DNA of 64,000 bases from CBDBJQ01 sp965206405 (GCA_965206405.1 CBDBJQ010000004.1:1-64000); one strand, 5' to 3'; positions 13,218-22,468 are shown, counted from the first letter of the stretch. Notes: generated from the letters alone by a model not told the origin. Numbers and translations are program-made.

Positions 13218-14623
13218 GCCTGCGCCCCGTCCCTCTTTTCTGTTCAGCCATTATCGGCGCGCAGCTGCTGTCAACACCGCAAGGACTGGCCCAAACACCG
13301 GAATCTGCATCGAAACGGGTGACAGACCTTCTGTCAGCCCCGGTGGACACACCTGCACAAACACCAACGGACGCACCGGTGACGGTGCCGCAGAATGATC
13401 GGCGCGACAGCGTGGCGAACACCGGGACATCGCGAACAGATGCCGATGCCAGCACACAGGACACGCAAACACAGGCCGTACAAACACCGGCACCCTCAGG
13501 TCAAGCCACACAAGAGGCGGTCGCGCCTGAGCGAGCAGAGCCATCAGAGCGGCAGGACAGGTCGCTTGAGTCTGATCCGCTGGTGGAGGCCCGCCGCCGC
13601 TGGCGCGGCGCCGTGGCAGAGGGGGCCACCGATCTGGGGTTTCGCGCCTGGATGCTCGCCGCATTGGGCGGGATCGAAGCTGTCGCATCGGACACCCTCA
13701 ACCCGACCGCAGGCAGCGACCCGAGCGCGGGCAGCGATCCGAACGGCCCCGAAGGGGTCGACGCTCTCGACAACCTGGCGCAAGCTCCTTTGAGCGCTGC
13801 CTCTGCCGACAGCCAGGCCAGCCGGACGCGGGATGTCTCCGGGCGCTGGCTCGCGCGGGCCGGACCGGTGGCGCTCGGGGCCGCTGGCCGGGTTGTCACC
13901 ACCTTCGGGGCCGCGATTCCGACCGCGTTCTGCGCCCCGTTGATCGTTTGCTATATTGAGCTGGAACCCGGCGAGGTCTTGACCGACACGCCATCCTGGG
14001 GCGACACCGTGCGCTGGCAGGTGACGATCAAGTTTCAGGGCAGCGACCCCGAGACCGTCGCTCTGGAGATCAAGCCCTCGGCAGATGCCGGATTGACCAA
14101 CCTGGTGATCCCGACCGACCGGCGGCTCTACACCATCAATCTTGTCAATGACCCGGAGGTTCACACCCCGATCCTGTCGTTCCGCTATCCCGACACCGCC
14201 GAACGGGTGGCGGCAGCGGGCATTGCCGCGCGCCGCGCACAAGAAGCGGAAGAGGTGGCCAGCGCCACGGCAGCCAGACAAGCCGCCCGCGATGCCCGCG
14301 CGGCGCGTCTGGCAAGAACCGGCGTTCAGACCAGCACCGGTCTGCGCGATCCCGGTCAGCTGGATTTTCGGTTCAACATCAGCGGCAACGCCCGGTTTCG
14401 CCCGGTGCGCGTCTATACCGACGGGCGCAAGACCTATATCGATCTGCATCCCAACTATCGCGCCACCCTGCCCACCGTGGTGCCGGGCAAGGGCGAAGAA
14501 AACAAGGCCCTGAACACGCGCGTGGGCGAGGGGGGATCCCGCCTCGTAATCGATCGCGTCATCCGTGACATCTGGCTTCAGGCAGGCAGCCGCAAGGTGC
14601 GTATTAGCCGGAGTGCGCCATGA
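13214..14623 (+). CDS. trbG: TrbG/VirB9-like outer-membrane complex protein
   Basis: 469 residues, longer than usual TrbG (~300). A signal peptide (ca. 1-27) is followed by an acidic, Thr/Gln/Pro-rich extension (ca. 28-200) containing a GSDPSAGSDPNG minisatellite. The canonical domain (ca. 220-465) has GDTVRWQVTIK, a linker rich in Arg/Ala, and the C-terminal VirB9 motif FRPVRVYTDGRKTYIDLHP, ending GSRKVRISR. It forms the core complex with TrbI and TrbF. The signal peptide also contains a degraded dispersed repeat (CTTTTCTGTTCAGCCATTAT). Coupled to its neighbours by ATGA overlaps. Confidence 0.85.
   Translation: MSLRPVPLFCSAIIGAQLLSTPQGLAQTPESASKRVTDLLSAPVDTPAQTPTDAPVTVPQNDRRDSVANTGTSRTDADASTQDTQTQAVQTPAPSGQATQEAVAPERAEPSERQDRSLESDPLVEARRRWRGAVAEGATDLGFRAWMLAALGGIEAVASDTLNPTAGSDPSAGSDPNGPEGVDALDNLAQAPLSAASADSQASRTRDVSGRWLARAGPVALGAAGRVVTTFGAAIPTAFCAPLIVCYIELEPGEVLTDTPSWGDTVRWQVTIKFQGSDPETVALEIKPSADAGLTNLVIPTDRRLYTINLVNDPEVHTPILSFRYPDTAERVAAAGIAARRAQEAEEVASATAARQAARDARAARLARTGVQTSTGLRDPGQLDFRFNISGNARFRPVRVYTDGRKTYIDLHPNYRATLPTVVPGKGEENKALNTRVGEGGSRLVIDRVIRDIWLQAGSRKVRISRSAP
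13702..13747 (+). repeat. 18-nt minisatellite, subfamily A, in trbG
   Basis: Two and a half 18-nt units of the type GGCAGCGAYCCGASCGCG encoding GSDPSAGSDPNG. The 36-nt core matches 31 of 36 positions in the relaxase gene at 35427-35472 (minus strand), although the two proteins are unrelated. Confidence 0.8.
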
Positions 14624-15207
14624 TCCACGTTTCACCGCGCGGATACTTCCATCTTTCGGCTTTGCTTCTGTGCAGCGCCCTCATGGCGGGCTGCACGCCC
14701 GGGATCCCTGGTGCAAATTCACCGCTCGGCTTCCCCGGGTTTGCGCACGCGCCACAGGTCAGCGAAGCGCAGGCCTGCGCGATTGGCTACGATCTGGCCC
14801 GCGCCATCCATGATCGGATATCGCTGCGCCGGGTGGTCATCCTGGCACCCCCCCGGGCCACGCCCTGCGCGCGGCACACGCTCGCGTATCTGCGTCGGGC
14901 CGGGTTCAGGATCGATGAAACCGGGCAAGGCGGGACGCGCTTTGATGTTACGCTCACCCGGCTGGATGCGGACACGATCACCGCCATCGCCCTGATCGGC
15001 GACGGATTGCGCATCACCCGCAGCTACCAACCGGTGCGCACCGGGGTGCAGGCGCAAGGCCCGGTGAGCGTACAGCACCTGAACCCCGACACCTACAACC
15101 TCGGCAGGGCTTTCTCGCACGCCCGAGAGATGGACAGGTCGCGCAGCACTCCGAACCAGAATGAGGGCCAGAATGAGGGCCAAAATCCAGGTGGTGGCGG
15201 CTCATGA
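14620..15207 (+). CDS. TrbH-like conjugative-transfer lipoprotein
   Basis: 195 residues. A lipoprotein signal (LLLCSALMAGC) predicts lipidation at Cys25. The mature part has a helical/beta domain (QACAIGYDLARAIHDRISLR through TYNLGRAFS) and ends in a tandem NEGQ motif from a 12-nt repeat at 15161-15184. It sits between trbG and trbE with ATGA overlaps on both sides. Size, lipobox and neighbours resemble TrbH of RP4 or a large VirB7-like protein, but similarity is structural rather than a clear motif match. Confidence 0.6.
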   Translation: MIHVSPRGYFHLSALLLCSALMAGCTPGIPGANSPLGFPGFAHAPQVSEAQACAIGYDLARAIHDRISLRRVVILAPPRATPCARHTLAYLRRAGFRIDETGQGGTRFDVTLTRLDADTITAIALIGDGLRITRSYQPVRTGVQAQGPVSVQHLNPDTYNLGRAFSHAREMDRSRSTPNQNEGQNEGQNPGGGGS

Positions 15208-17726
15208 ACTTCCGTCACACCCAATCCCGCCCCCGGCGGTTCTTCGATATCCTCAACTGGGACAGGCTCGCCGCACCGGGCGTGATCTCCTGCAAGGATG
15301 GCAGCTATATCGCCGGCTGGGACGTAACCGGCATTGATACCGAAACCCTGGAAGATGTCGCCCTTGAGGCCTGGCTCGATCAGCTGGCCTTCGCGCTGTC
15401 GGGATTGAGTGACGGCGAGGCGCTGCGCCTTGTGCGCACCCGCAGCCCCTGGCGACCCACATCAAGCGGCTGGGAGGCCGGGTCACAGCGCGGCGCGCTT
15501 GACGCCATGATGATCGAGCAGGACGCGATCTGCGCGACACCCGGCTATCTCTGGATGGACAGGATCACGCTCTATTACCACTGGCAGCCACAACCGGGGC
15601 AGAAATCCGCCCGCAAGACCGGGTCTGCGGGCACCGGAGACCAGAACATTGACCCGGCCCTTGATCTCTTTGAGGCGCTCTGCCAGAGGCTCGAGGATCG
15701 GCTCGACGGCGTACTTGCCTTGCATCGTCTCGGCCCCGTCGCAATCGGCGGCAGCGACGCGCAGGCCTGGCACAGCTGCGCCCTGACCACCGCGCTCACA
15801 CGACTTCTGGGCCAGCCGGCGCGCCGGGTGCGCGTCAGACCGGATGAGCTGCCCTTCGCGCTTGATGCGCTGATCGGCGTGGATGTGGAACAACCGGATC
15901 GCTATGGCCCGGCGCGCGTTGGAAACAGACCCGTCGCGATCCTTGCGCTCGAAGGCTTTACCGCCAGGGTCAATACCGGGGCGCTGGCCCGGGTGCAGTC
16001 GCTTGGCCTCAACATGACCTGGGTGAACCAATATGCAGCGCTGTCTGCGCAAAAGATGCGCGAGTTTGCCCGGGGACAGCAGCGGCGTTACCGACAAGCG
16101 GGCGCAGATTTTGTGGCAAATGTTTCTGGAGAAAGCGAGGGGCGGCGGGGCCGGTTCGAGGACCGTATGGCTGAAAACATCGAAGACACCGTCGAGCGGC
16201 TGTCCAGTGGCGAGACCGGCCAGGGCTGGTATTCCACCCAGATGATGCTTGTGGGCGCTGAGGGCGCACCGGACGACAGCCTGAAGGACGCGGTGCGCAG
16301 CCTGACCTCTGCGGTCGAGGATGCCGGGCTGAGGCTGCGGCGCGAAACCGTCAACTTCCTGCCAGCGCTTTTGTCCATCCTGCCGGGCCATGAGGACCGG
16401 AACGCCCGCGCCTTCCCGATCCGTGCGGACGCCTTTACCGGAATGCTGCCGCTGCGCACGATCTGGCAGGGTGGCAAAACCTGCCCTTCGCCGCGCCTCG
16501 CCCGAGGCACCCCGGCCCTGTTGCGCGCCCAGGCCCGGACCGGCGATCTGTTTCACTTCAATCTGCACAGCGGCGATGTCGGCCATGGCCTGATCTTTGG
16601 CCCCACCGGGGCGGGCAAATCTGTGCTGCTGGGATTGCTGGCCGCCAGCTGGATGCGCTACCCCGACGCGCAAGTGATATATTTCGACCGCCAGCGCTCG
16701 ATCCGCCATGCCTGCGCCGCGCTTGGCGGCGTGTTTCTGGAACCCGGCGGGCAAGGCCCGGCGGGGATCGCACCCCTGGCGCATATCGGCGAGCTTGGGG
16801 CCGCCTGGGCCGTGGACTGGCTCGCCGCGCTGGTGCGCTTGCAGGGCACCGAGACCGATACGCAGATGCTCAATGAGTTGCGCGCCGCTGTCGCCAATTG
16901 TGCGGGATATGACGCGCCCGACATCAGCAACATCGCGTCCTATGTGCAGATCCAGCCGCTGCGCGAGGCGCTGGAGCCGTTCCTGCCCGGCGGCACCTGG
17001 CAGGATTTGTTTTCCAAAGATCACCTGTTCACAGGGTTTGACGCCGATGAGACGGCGCAGGATTTATTCGCGCAGGACGCGCAGGCCTCGCGGGCCTCGC
17101 AGGCCTTCACGGTTTTTGAAACCCACCCGCTGATGGAGGGTCCCGAGACCGCGCGGGTGCTGTCGCTGGACTACATCTTCGCGCAAGCGCAGCGCCGCTT
17201 TGACGGACGCCCGACGCTGGTGGTGTTCGACGAGGCCTGGAGTTTTTTCAAACATCCGCTGTTCATCGAGCGGATCCGGTCCTGGCTGAAGGAAGGGCGC
17301 AAGAACAACGTCGCCGTGGTGATGGCAACACAGTCGCTCGCCGATGCGATCCGCTCCGAATTGACCGCCGAGCTGCTGGAAAGTTGCCCCACGAAGATAT
17401 TCCTGCCCAATGCCGGCGCCGAGGGGCAGGTGATCGCCGATCAATATACCGCCCTTGGCCTGACATATCCCGAAATCTCCCGGATCGCGCGGATGCGGCC
17501 CAAGCGGGATTATTTTCTGACCCAGCCCGAGGGGCGGCGGGTGATCAGCTTTCCGCTTGGCCATATCGGGCTCAGCATTGTCGGCAAAACCGGCTCTGAT
17601 GACAGCCGCCGCGCCGCGATCAATGCTGAAAACAAAAACTTCTGGAAGGAGGATATCGAGGATGCCTGTCGTAAAATGGAAAACCGCAGCTTGGGCGATC
17701 GCTGGAGCACCCGCGATGCGGAATAA
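15204..17726 (+). CDS. trbE: TrbE/VirB4 T4SS ATPase
   Basis: 840 residues. It has an N-terminal CagE/TrbE domain, then Walker A GPTGAGKSVLL at ca. 466-476, Walker B VVFDEAWSFF near 672-681, and the sensor region NNVAVVMATQSLADA. It energises substrate transfer and pilus assembly and contacts TrbD and TrbL at the inner membrane. The stop is TAA at 17724-17726. The palindromic element begins at the next nucleotide, and trbJ is predicted to start 11 nt upstream of the stop. Confidence 0.92.
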   Translation: MNFRHTQSRPRRFFDILNWDRLAAPGVISCKDGSYIAGWDVTGIDTETLEDVALEAWLDQLAFALSGLSDGEALRLVRTRSPWRPTSSGWEAGSQRGALDAMMIEQDAICATPGYLWMDRITLYYHWQPQPGQKSARKTGSAGTGDQNIDPALDLFEALCQRLEDRLDGVLALHRLGPVAIGGSDAQAWHSCALTTALTRLLGQPARRVRVRPDELPFALDALIGVDVEQPDRYGPARVGNRPVAILALEGFTARVNTGALARVQSLGLNMTWVNQYAALSAQKMREFARGQQRRYRQAGADFVANVSGESEGRRGRFEDRMAENIEDTVERLSSGETGQGWYSTQMMLVGAEGAPDDSLKDAVRSLTSAVEDAGLRLRRETVNFLPALLSILPGHEDRNARAFPIRADAFTGMLPLRTIWQGGKTCPSPRLARGTPALLRAQARTGDLFHFNLHSGDVGHGLIFGPTGAGKSVLLGLLAASWMRYPDAQVIYFDRQRSIRHACAALGGVFLEPGGQGPAGIAPLAHIGELGAAWAVDWLAALVRLQGTETDTQMLNELRAAVANCAGYDAPDISNIASYVQIQPLREALEPFLPGGTWQDLFSKDHLFTGFDADETAQDLFAQDAQASRASQAFTVFETHPLMEGPETARVLSLDYIFAQAQRRFDGRPTLVVFDEAWSFFKHPLFIERIRSWLKEGRKNNVAVVMATQSLADAIRSELTAELLESCPTKIFLPNAGAEGQVIADQYTALGLTYPEISRIARMRPKRDYFLTQPEGRRVISFPLGHIGLSIVGKTGSDDSRRAAINAENKNFWKEDIEDACRKMENRSLGDRWSTRDAE

Positions 17727-18684
17727 AGCATTTCCAGCAATCACTGAATTCTGGTCGCGCCTCGAAACGCGTTCGACCGGAGGGAGAGGCAGCGTTTCGA
17801 GGCGCGGTCGTTGCTGGAAGTACTCTAACGCTCCCGGATTTGTAACCGCCGCAAAGCGCGGCACCGTTCGTGCCGCCGCCCTTGCCCCCACGCTGGTCCT
17901 CGGGCTGGTTCTCGGACTGGCGGAGCCAGCACCGCTTTACGCGGGCGGCGTGACGGGGCAGGCAACGGAATGGACGCAACTTCTCAACAATGCGGAACTG
18001 GCGCAGATCGTCGGGCTGGAGGGGGCGATCCTTTCAAAGGAGACCGAAGCGCTTCTGGCCCAGGTGCAGCAGCTTCAGACCCAGATACAATCGTATCAGA
18101 TCATGCTGCGCAACATTAAATCCCTGCCCGAACGACATCTCAAACAGGCGCTTGGCAGCGTGATCCAGCTGCGCGATGTGGCCCGCGCGGCTGGCTCGAT
18201 CGCGCATTCCGGGGCCGCGCTCGATGATTTCCTGCGCTCCGATCTGATCAGCGATCCGCTGTTCGAGCGACGCGGGCTGGACCGGGCGCACGCCCGCGAG
18301 AGCTATACAGCGTGGAACAACCGCTGGCATGCCAGCATGGAGGCCGGGTTGCGCGGCGCGGAGCTGACTCTGGAGGATGTGGAAAGCGAGGGGCATCTGA
18401 TCGACCGGATCACGGACCGCTTCGGCTCGGAAGCCGGACAGATGCAGGTCTTGCAGGGGGCCAACCAGATTGCGGCCTCGATGGCGCGCCAGATCAACGA
18501 TCTGCGCGCCTTGACTGCGACGCAATTCGAAACCGTCACCGTGGCCTGGGGCCGGGTACTCTCGGACATGGATGGCAAGGAGGCCGCAAAGCGGCTGCAT
18601 GAGCAGGAAATCCATGAAACCCTTGAATCGCTCCAGGGTGTCGAGGGCCGCAGCCTCAACGAGATATTCGGAATCACACAATGA
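17716..18684 (+). CDS. trbJ: TrbJ/VirB5-like protein with palindromic element at its N-terminus
   Basis: 322 residues from the ATG overlapping the trbE end. A signal peptide (ALAPTLVLGLVLGLAEPAPLYAGG) is at ca. 49-72. The mature start TEWTQLLNNAELAQIVGLE and the coiled-coil that follows are the TrbJ signature, and the rest is helical to the end. The first ~38 residues come from the 98-bp palindromic element (SRLETRSTGGRGSVSR...RCWKYS) and extend the n-region. No other ATG occurs between the element and the signal peptide, so the element appears to supply or carry the start. TrbJ is a periplasmic or pilus-associated T4SS component. Confidence 0.85.
   Translation: MRNKAFPAITEFWSRLETRSTGGRGSVSRRGRCWKYSNAPGFVTAAKRGTVRAAALAPTLVLGLVLGLAEPAPLYAGGVTGQATEWTQLLNNAELAQIVGLEGAILSKETEALLAQVQQLQTQIQSYQIMLRNIKSLPERHLKQALGSVIQLRDVARAAGSIAHSGAALDDFLRSDLISDPLFERRGLDRAHARESYTAWNNRWHASMEAGLRGAELTLEDVESEGHLIDRITDRFGSEAGQMQVLQGANQIAASMARQINDLRALTATQFETVTVAWGRVLSDMDGKEAAKRLHEQEIHETLESLQGVEGRSLNEIFGITQ
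17727..17824. repeat. 98-bp palindromic element, copy 2 (trbE-trbJ junction)
   Basis: Starts at the nucleotide after the trbE stop. Imperfect terminal inverted repeats AGCATTTCCAGCAA / TTGCTGGAAGTACT. The inner segment GAAACGCGTTCGACCGGAGG is identical to copy 1. Same length and same reading frame as the copy at 7103-7200. Confidence 0.9.
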
Positions 18685-18875
18685 CCCGCACAAAAGACCG
18701 CCGCCCCATTCGCGAAAGACTTCTGGAACGGTTCCCCGACGATGGAGATTTTATGCACTTCCTTGCCAGTAAACATCCGGAGATCAATACGTACCCGATC
18801 CTTTGCATCGTCTGCGGGAACGATGAACGGGTCCACAACATCCTTGACCGGATGGAAGGCGGGACACAGCTATGA
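18681..18875 (+). CDS. small hypothetical protein in the trbK position
   Basis: 64 residues, soluble, with a CIVCG motif and a helical C-terminus (DERVHNILDRMEGG). It lies between trbJ and trbL, where RP4 has trbK (an entry-exclusion lipoprotein), but this product has no signal peptide or lipobox and I do not recognise it as TrbK. ATGA overlaps at both ends support it as a real gene. Confidence 0.6.
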   Translation: MTRTKDRRPIRERLLERFPDDGDFMHFLASKHPEINTYPILCIVCGNDERVHNILDRMEGGTQL

Positions 18876-20137
18876 GAGGGCCAGCGCCGGAAAGGTCGGA
18901 AAAACCAGACGTAACAGGGAACCTGACATCGGGCATGCAGGTTTTGAGCAGATCGGCATGGCCCATGATCTTCCCTGTATTCTGCACGGCTCTGGCGATC
19001 CTCGTCCTTGTATTCCTGCCCACAGTGACTTTGGCGCAGGAGGCAGCAGAGGCCGGCGGCACCGTTGACGCGATGATCGATCAGATGAGCCAGACGCTGA
19101 CCACGCTGGGCAAGAATGCAGGCCAGGCGGCCCGGGCGCTGCTTTTGATCCTGTTCGGGGTCGACCTGGTGCTGCGGTTCGGACGCTGGGCACTTCAGGG
19201 GTCAACCTTCGATGAGGTCTGGGGCACATGGCTCTATCAGCTGACCTTCGTGTGCATCGTCTATGTGCTGGTGCTGATGGTGCCCGAGGTGGTGACGGCC
19301 CTGACCAAACTGGCGATGAAGTTCGCCAGTACCGCCGGGAGCGCCGATGTTGAACCCACCGCCAGCGGGATGATTACCGACGGGCTGAGTCGGGCGGTGG
19401 GATGGGTCAAAGCGATTGACTTCTGGACGCCAGGCACATGGCTGTTCCTGTCTACCGCGCTCATTTCCATCGTCGTGACCGCCATGACGGTGGCGTTCCT
19501 GGTCATCACCTATGCGGAGATCTATCTGATCGGTCTGGCGGGGATCATCGTTCTGGGCTTTGCCGGCCTTCAGGAAACCCGCGCCGCTTCGGTGTCCTAT
19601 ATCCGCCTGCTGATCGGCAAGGCGCTCAAACTGATGGCGCTGATGATCGTCTATGGCGCGGTCGCGACGCTGACCACTGCCCTGGCCCAGGATGCGAGCA
19701 CCGGCATCGGCGGTGCGCTTGGCATGATCATGCTGCAAATCATCGCCGCGCTCCTGATTATCTCCCTGCCCGGCACCGTTGAGGGCCTGGTGAGCAATAT
19801 TGGCGCTTCAAGTGCCGAGGGCGCGGCGAAATACGCGGGCACCATGGCCCAGAACGCGATGATGATCGCCGGCAAGATTGGCATTGCCGCCGCTATCGTG
19901 GGGACAAAAATGGGCGGGGGCCAGATCGCCAAAACCCTTGGCAAAGCCGGGGGCAAACAGGCACTGGATACCTTGAAAAATGCGGCCACGCCCGGATCCT
20001 CACCCGGGTCTTCAGATGGCGGCCGCATGTCCGCCACCGAGGCTCTGGGCGGCAAGGCCGCCGCTGATCTTCAGGCAAAAATATCCAAAGCCATCGGCAG
20101 TGGTGGTGGCAATGACAAGGATGGGAAGACCAGATGA
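18872..20137 (+). CDS. trbL: TrbL/VirB6-like polytopic T4SS protein
   Basis: 421 residues. A signal-like first helix (MIFPVFCTALAILVLVFLPTVTLAQ, ca. 32-55) is followed by five or six membrane segments. The TrbL core ALLLILFGVDLVLRFGRWAL is near 93-112 and the later helices (WLFLSTALISIVVTAMTVAF, EIYLIGLAGIIVLGFAGLQE) are typical. The C-terminal ~70 residues are soluble, Gly/Lys-rich. It forms the inner-membrane part of the DNA channel. The stretch around LLFGVDLVLR is clearly related to the fusion protein at 22786. Confidence 0.9.
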   Translation: MRGPAPERSEKPDVTGNLTSGMQVLSRSAWPMIFPVFCTALAILVLVFLPTVTLAQEAAEAGGTVDAMIDQMSQTLTTLGKNAGQAARALLLILFGVDLVLRFGRWALQGSTFDEVWGTWLYQLTFVCIVYVLVLMVPEVVTALTKLAMKFASTAGSADVEPTASGMITDGLSRAVGWVKAIDFWTPGTWLFLSTALISIVVTAMTVAFLVITYAEIYLIGLAGIIVLGFAGLQETRAASVSYIRLLIGKALKLMALMIVYGAVATLTTALAQDASTGIGGALGMIMLQIIAALLIISLPGTVEGLVSNIGASSAEGAAKYAGTMAQNAMMIAGKIGIAAAIVGTKMGGGQIAKTLGKAGGKQALDTLKNAATPGSSPGSSDGGRMSATEALGGKAAADLQAKISKAIGSGGGNDKDGKTR

Positions 20138-20811
20138 CCGCACAATCCGCACGAACCCGCAAGCCCGATCCTTACGTGATGGCGCGGCGCGCCACCGAGG
20201 AACGGCAGGGGGCCCTGCGCGAGGATCGCGACCGCTGGTATCGCCTCGCCCTGGTGATGACGCTGGTGGCGTGCGGGGCCGCTGGTTTCGGCATCTGGGC
20301 CGCCGTGCGTTCGGAATATGTCCCCTTCATCGTGGCCGTGGACGATCTTGGCGAGGTGCAGCCCGTCCAGGCCCCGAAGGTCATCACCGGCTGGCCGGAC
20401 GCAGCGGTGCGCCGCGAACTTGCCGGTCTGGTGCGCGACTGGCGCGCGATCACGTCCGACGAGGCGATCCTGCGGCAGCGCTATCGGCGGCTGCAATATT
20501 TCATCGAGGAAAATTCGGCGGCAGATCGCAAGATCAAAAGCTGGGCCAGACAAGCCGAACCGCTCAAGACCGCCGCGACGACGACCGTGGAGGTGCAGGT
20601 CACATCGGTCAATTTTGCCGGTGGACGCACCTGGCTGGTGGAATGGCGCGAGGCCCGCCGGTCGCGCAATACCGGCCATGTCGAGGCGACATCGCGCTGG
20701 CGCGGCAGCTTCGTGCTGGGCCAGCGCCGCATCACCGATGCGAGTTATCTCAACCAGAACCCCTTCGGCATGGTGCTTGAGGATATTGACGCGCGCAGGC
20801 TGGACCAATGA
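20134..20811 (+). CDS. trbF: TrbF/VirB8-like T4SS protein
   Basis: 225 residues. A cytoplasmic N-tail (DPYVMARRATEERQGALREDRDRW), one membrane helix (ca. 44-66) and a periplasmic NTF2-like domain (ca. 70-220) fit TrbF/VirB8. The conserved ASYLNQNPFGM near the C-terminus is a TrbF hallmark. It is an assembly factor of the inner-membrane complex. ATGA overlaps with trbL and trbI. Confidence 0.9.
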   Translation: MTAQSARTRKPDPYVMARRATEERQGALREDRDRWYRLALVMTLVACGAAGFGIWAAVRSEYVPFIVAVDDLGEVQPVQAPKVITGWPDAAVRRELAGLVRDWRAITSDEAILRQRYRRLQYFIEENSAADRKIKSWARQAEPLKTAATTTVEVQVTSVNFAGGRTWLVEWREARRSRNTGHVEATSRWRGSFVLGQRRITDASYLNQNPFGMVLEDIDARRLDQ

Positions 20812-21935
20812 GCGCGGAGCGCACAATGTCGCAGTGGTGGCTCCCGGTGGCGGGGATGATTCTTTTGGCCTTCGCCGTCGGGATCGGCGGGGGCAGTCTG
20901 CTTGGCCCGCTCATCGGTGGGCTGTTCGGCACACCGGAAGAGACCTCGCCACTCGATCAGCCGGGCAATGTCAAACGCCGCGCCGATCTCATCGCCGGGG
21001 AGGGGCCGCCGGGCGGGACGGCATCGACAGAGGCGGAAACCAGCACAGCTGACCCCGCAACACCGGAGACCGGCGGATTGCTCCAGATCCCCGCACAGGT
21101 GACAGCACCACCACCCGGAGAAGACAGCCGGAGCGAAGAGCGCCTCCTGCTGGCACTCGACAGCCCGCTCACCCCGCCCGCGACGGAGATCGCCGAGCGC
21201 ATCCGGCAGGGCCGGGAGCAGAGGCAGGCCGCACATACCCCTGATCGGCGCACGGCAGGGGCTGGCATAAACCCCGCCCCCGCGACATCCGCGCTGGCCG
21301 CCATGGAGACCGCAGATGCAGCAAACCCTGTGCACATGCACGTGCTGGCGCGCGGGACTGTGATCCCGGCGGTCCTGCAATCCGCGATTGACAGCGAACT
21401 GCCCGGGCTGGTGCGCGCGCAGGTGGCGGAGAATGTCTATGACAGCGTCAGCGGAAGATATATCCTGATCCCGCGCGGTGCGCGCCTGATCGGCACCTAT
21501 GGGCAAACGGGCGGGTCCGGCCAGCGCCGCCTCTTCGTGGCCTGGACCGATTTGCGGATGCCCGGATATGTCTCTGGTGGCACCCCGATTGATCTCGACC
21601 GGTTTTCCACGCTTGGCGCGGACGGGGCCAGTGGCCTGAAGGGCCGGCGCAGCACCGGGTTCTGGCAGGCCCTGGGAGCCGCCGTCCTGTTTGATCTGGC
21701 CGGGAATGCGACAGCAATCCTGACCAATCAGCAGACGCAGCCACAAAGCGACCTCGGCGCTCTGGCCGGCGCCGCACTTGGCAATGCCACCTCACGCGTC
21801 ACCTCGGACTATATCGGCGGCCTGCTTGAGCGCGGGCCACGGTTCCGCATCAAGGCCGGCAGTCTGATGAACGTGCTGGTGGAGCAGGACATGTCCCTGC
21901 CCGCGATCAGAGATGGGGAGATTTTGAACCGATGA
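20808..21935 (+). CDS. trbI: TrbI/VirB10-like T4SS scaffold protein
   Basis: 375 residues. The N-terminal membrane helix (LPVAGMILLAFAVGIGGGSLLG) is followed by a Pro/Thr/Glu-rich spacer and the VirB10 beta-barrel domain. Recognisable motifs are LARGTVIPAVLQSAIDSELPG, VSGRYILIPRGARLIGTYG, GGTPIDLDRFSTLGADGASG and the C-terminal LMNVLVEQDM. VirB10 spans the envelope and senses ATPase activity. It is the last gene of the uninterrupted trb chain, and its stop overlaps an ATG leading into a region now occupied by antisense vapBC. Confidence 0.92.
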   Translation: MSAERTMSQWWLPVAGMILLAFAVGIGGGSLLGPLIGGLFGTPEETSPLDQPGNVKRRADLIAGEGPPGGTASTEAETSTADPATPETGGLLQIPAQVTAPPPGEDSRSEERLLLALDSPLTPPATEIAERIRQGREQRQAAHTPDRRTAGAGINPAPATSALAAMETADAANPVHMHVLARGTVIPAVLQSAIDSELPGLVRAQVAENVYDSVSGRYILIPRGARLIGTYGQTGGSGQRRLFVAWTDLRMPGYVSGGTPIDLDRFSTLGADGASGLKGRRSTGFWQALGAAVLFDLAGNATAILTNQQTQPQSDLGALAGAALGNATSRVTSDYIGGLLERGPRFRIKAGSLMNVLVEQDMSLPAIRDGEILNR

Positions 21936-22020
21936 TCCCTGTTGCCTGGCCATCACGCGCGTCCCCCGCGCGCCGGACCGCAGCGCCGGGACACCGCCCC
22001 CGGGCCGGGGGATTGCGCAG

Positions 22021-22041
22021 GATATTGCTGAAAGAGAGAAA
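22021..22041 (+). repeat. dispersed TTGCTGAA repeat at the trbI-vapBC boundary
   Basis: GATATTGCTGAAAGAGAGAA lies 86 nt beyond the trbI stop and 26 nt before the vapC stop. Confidence 0.6.
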
Positions 22042-22066
22042 CAGCGCGCGCGGTCTGGTGGGGATA

Positions 22067-22468
22067 TCAGATCCGAGCGTCAACGCCCGCGTCCTGCGCG
22101 GCGCGGGCGAGTTTGCGATCGAGCGTCAAAAGCGGGGCCTGCAAGCGCAGCGCCAGTTCCAGATAGAGCGCATCATAGACCGTCAACCCGTAGCCTCGGG
22201 ACAGGCGCAGGACCTCTGCCTCCGACGGCCCCGTATCAAACGCGATCGCCAGCCCGTCCAATGCGCTCAGAAACGTCTCGGCAGCCCCCTCTGGCACCCG
22301 GCCGCGTCGTTCACAGACAATCAGGATGTTGCGCAACTCGGCCCAGAACAGCCAGGGCGCATGCAGGGTGGCAGCGGCCACGTCTGTCAGCGCCTTTGCT
22401 CCGGTCTCCGCCTCATCCGGCAACAGCCATGCGGCGGCCGCAGACGCATCGACAACGCAAAGTCTCAT
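22067..22468 (-). CDS. vapC: VapC-type PIN-domain ribonuclease toxin
   Basis: 133 residues, the usual VapC size. The PIN acidic residues are visible: Asp7 in CVVDASAAAAWL, Glu44 in FWAELRNIL, Asp98 in TVYDALYLELA, and Asp116 near LLTLDRKL. VapC toxins cleave specific RNAs, often initiator tRNA, and are neutralised by the upstream-encoded antitoxin. Its start overlaps the antitoxin stop by 4 nt. The module is antisense to the flanking transfer genes and probably aids retention of the element. Confidence 0.88.
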   Translation of the reverse strand: MRLCVVDASAAAAWLLPDEAETGAKALTDVAAATLHAPWLFWAELRNILIVCERRGRVPEGAAETFLSALDGLAIAFDTGPSEAEVLRLSRGYGLTVYDALYLELALRLQAPLLTLDRKLARAAQDAGVDARI

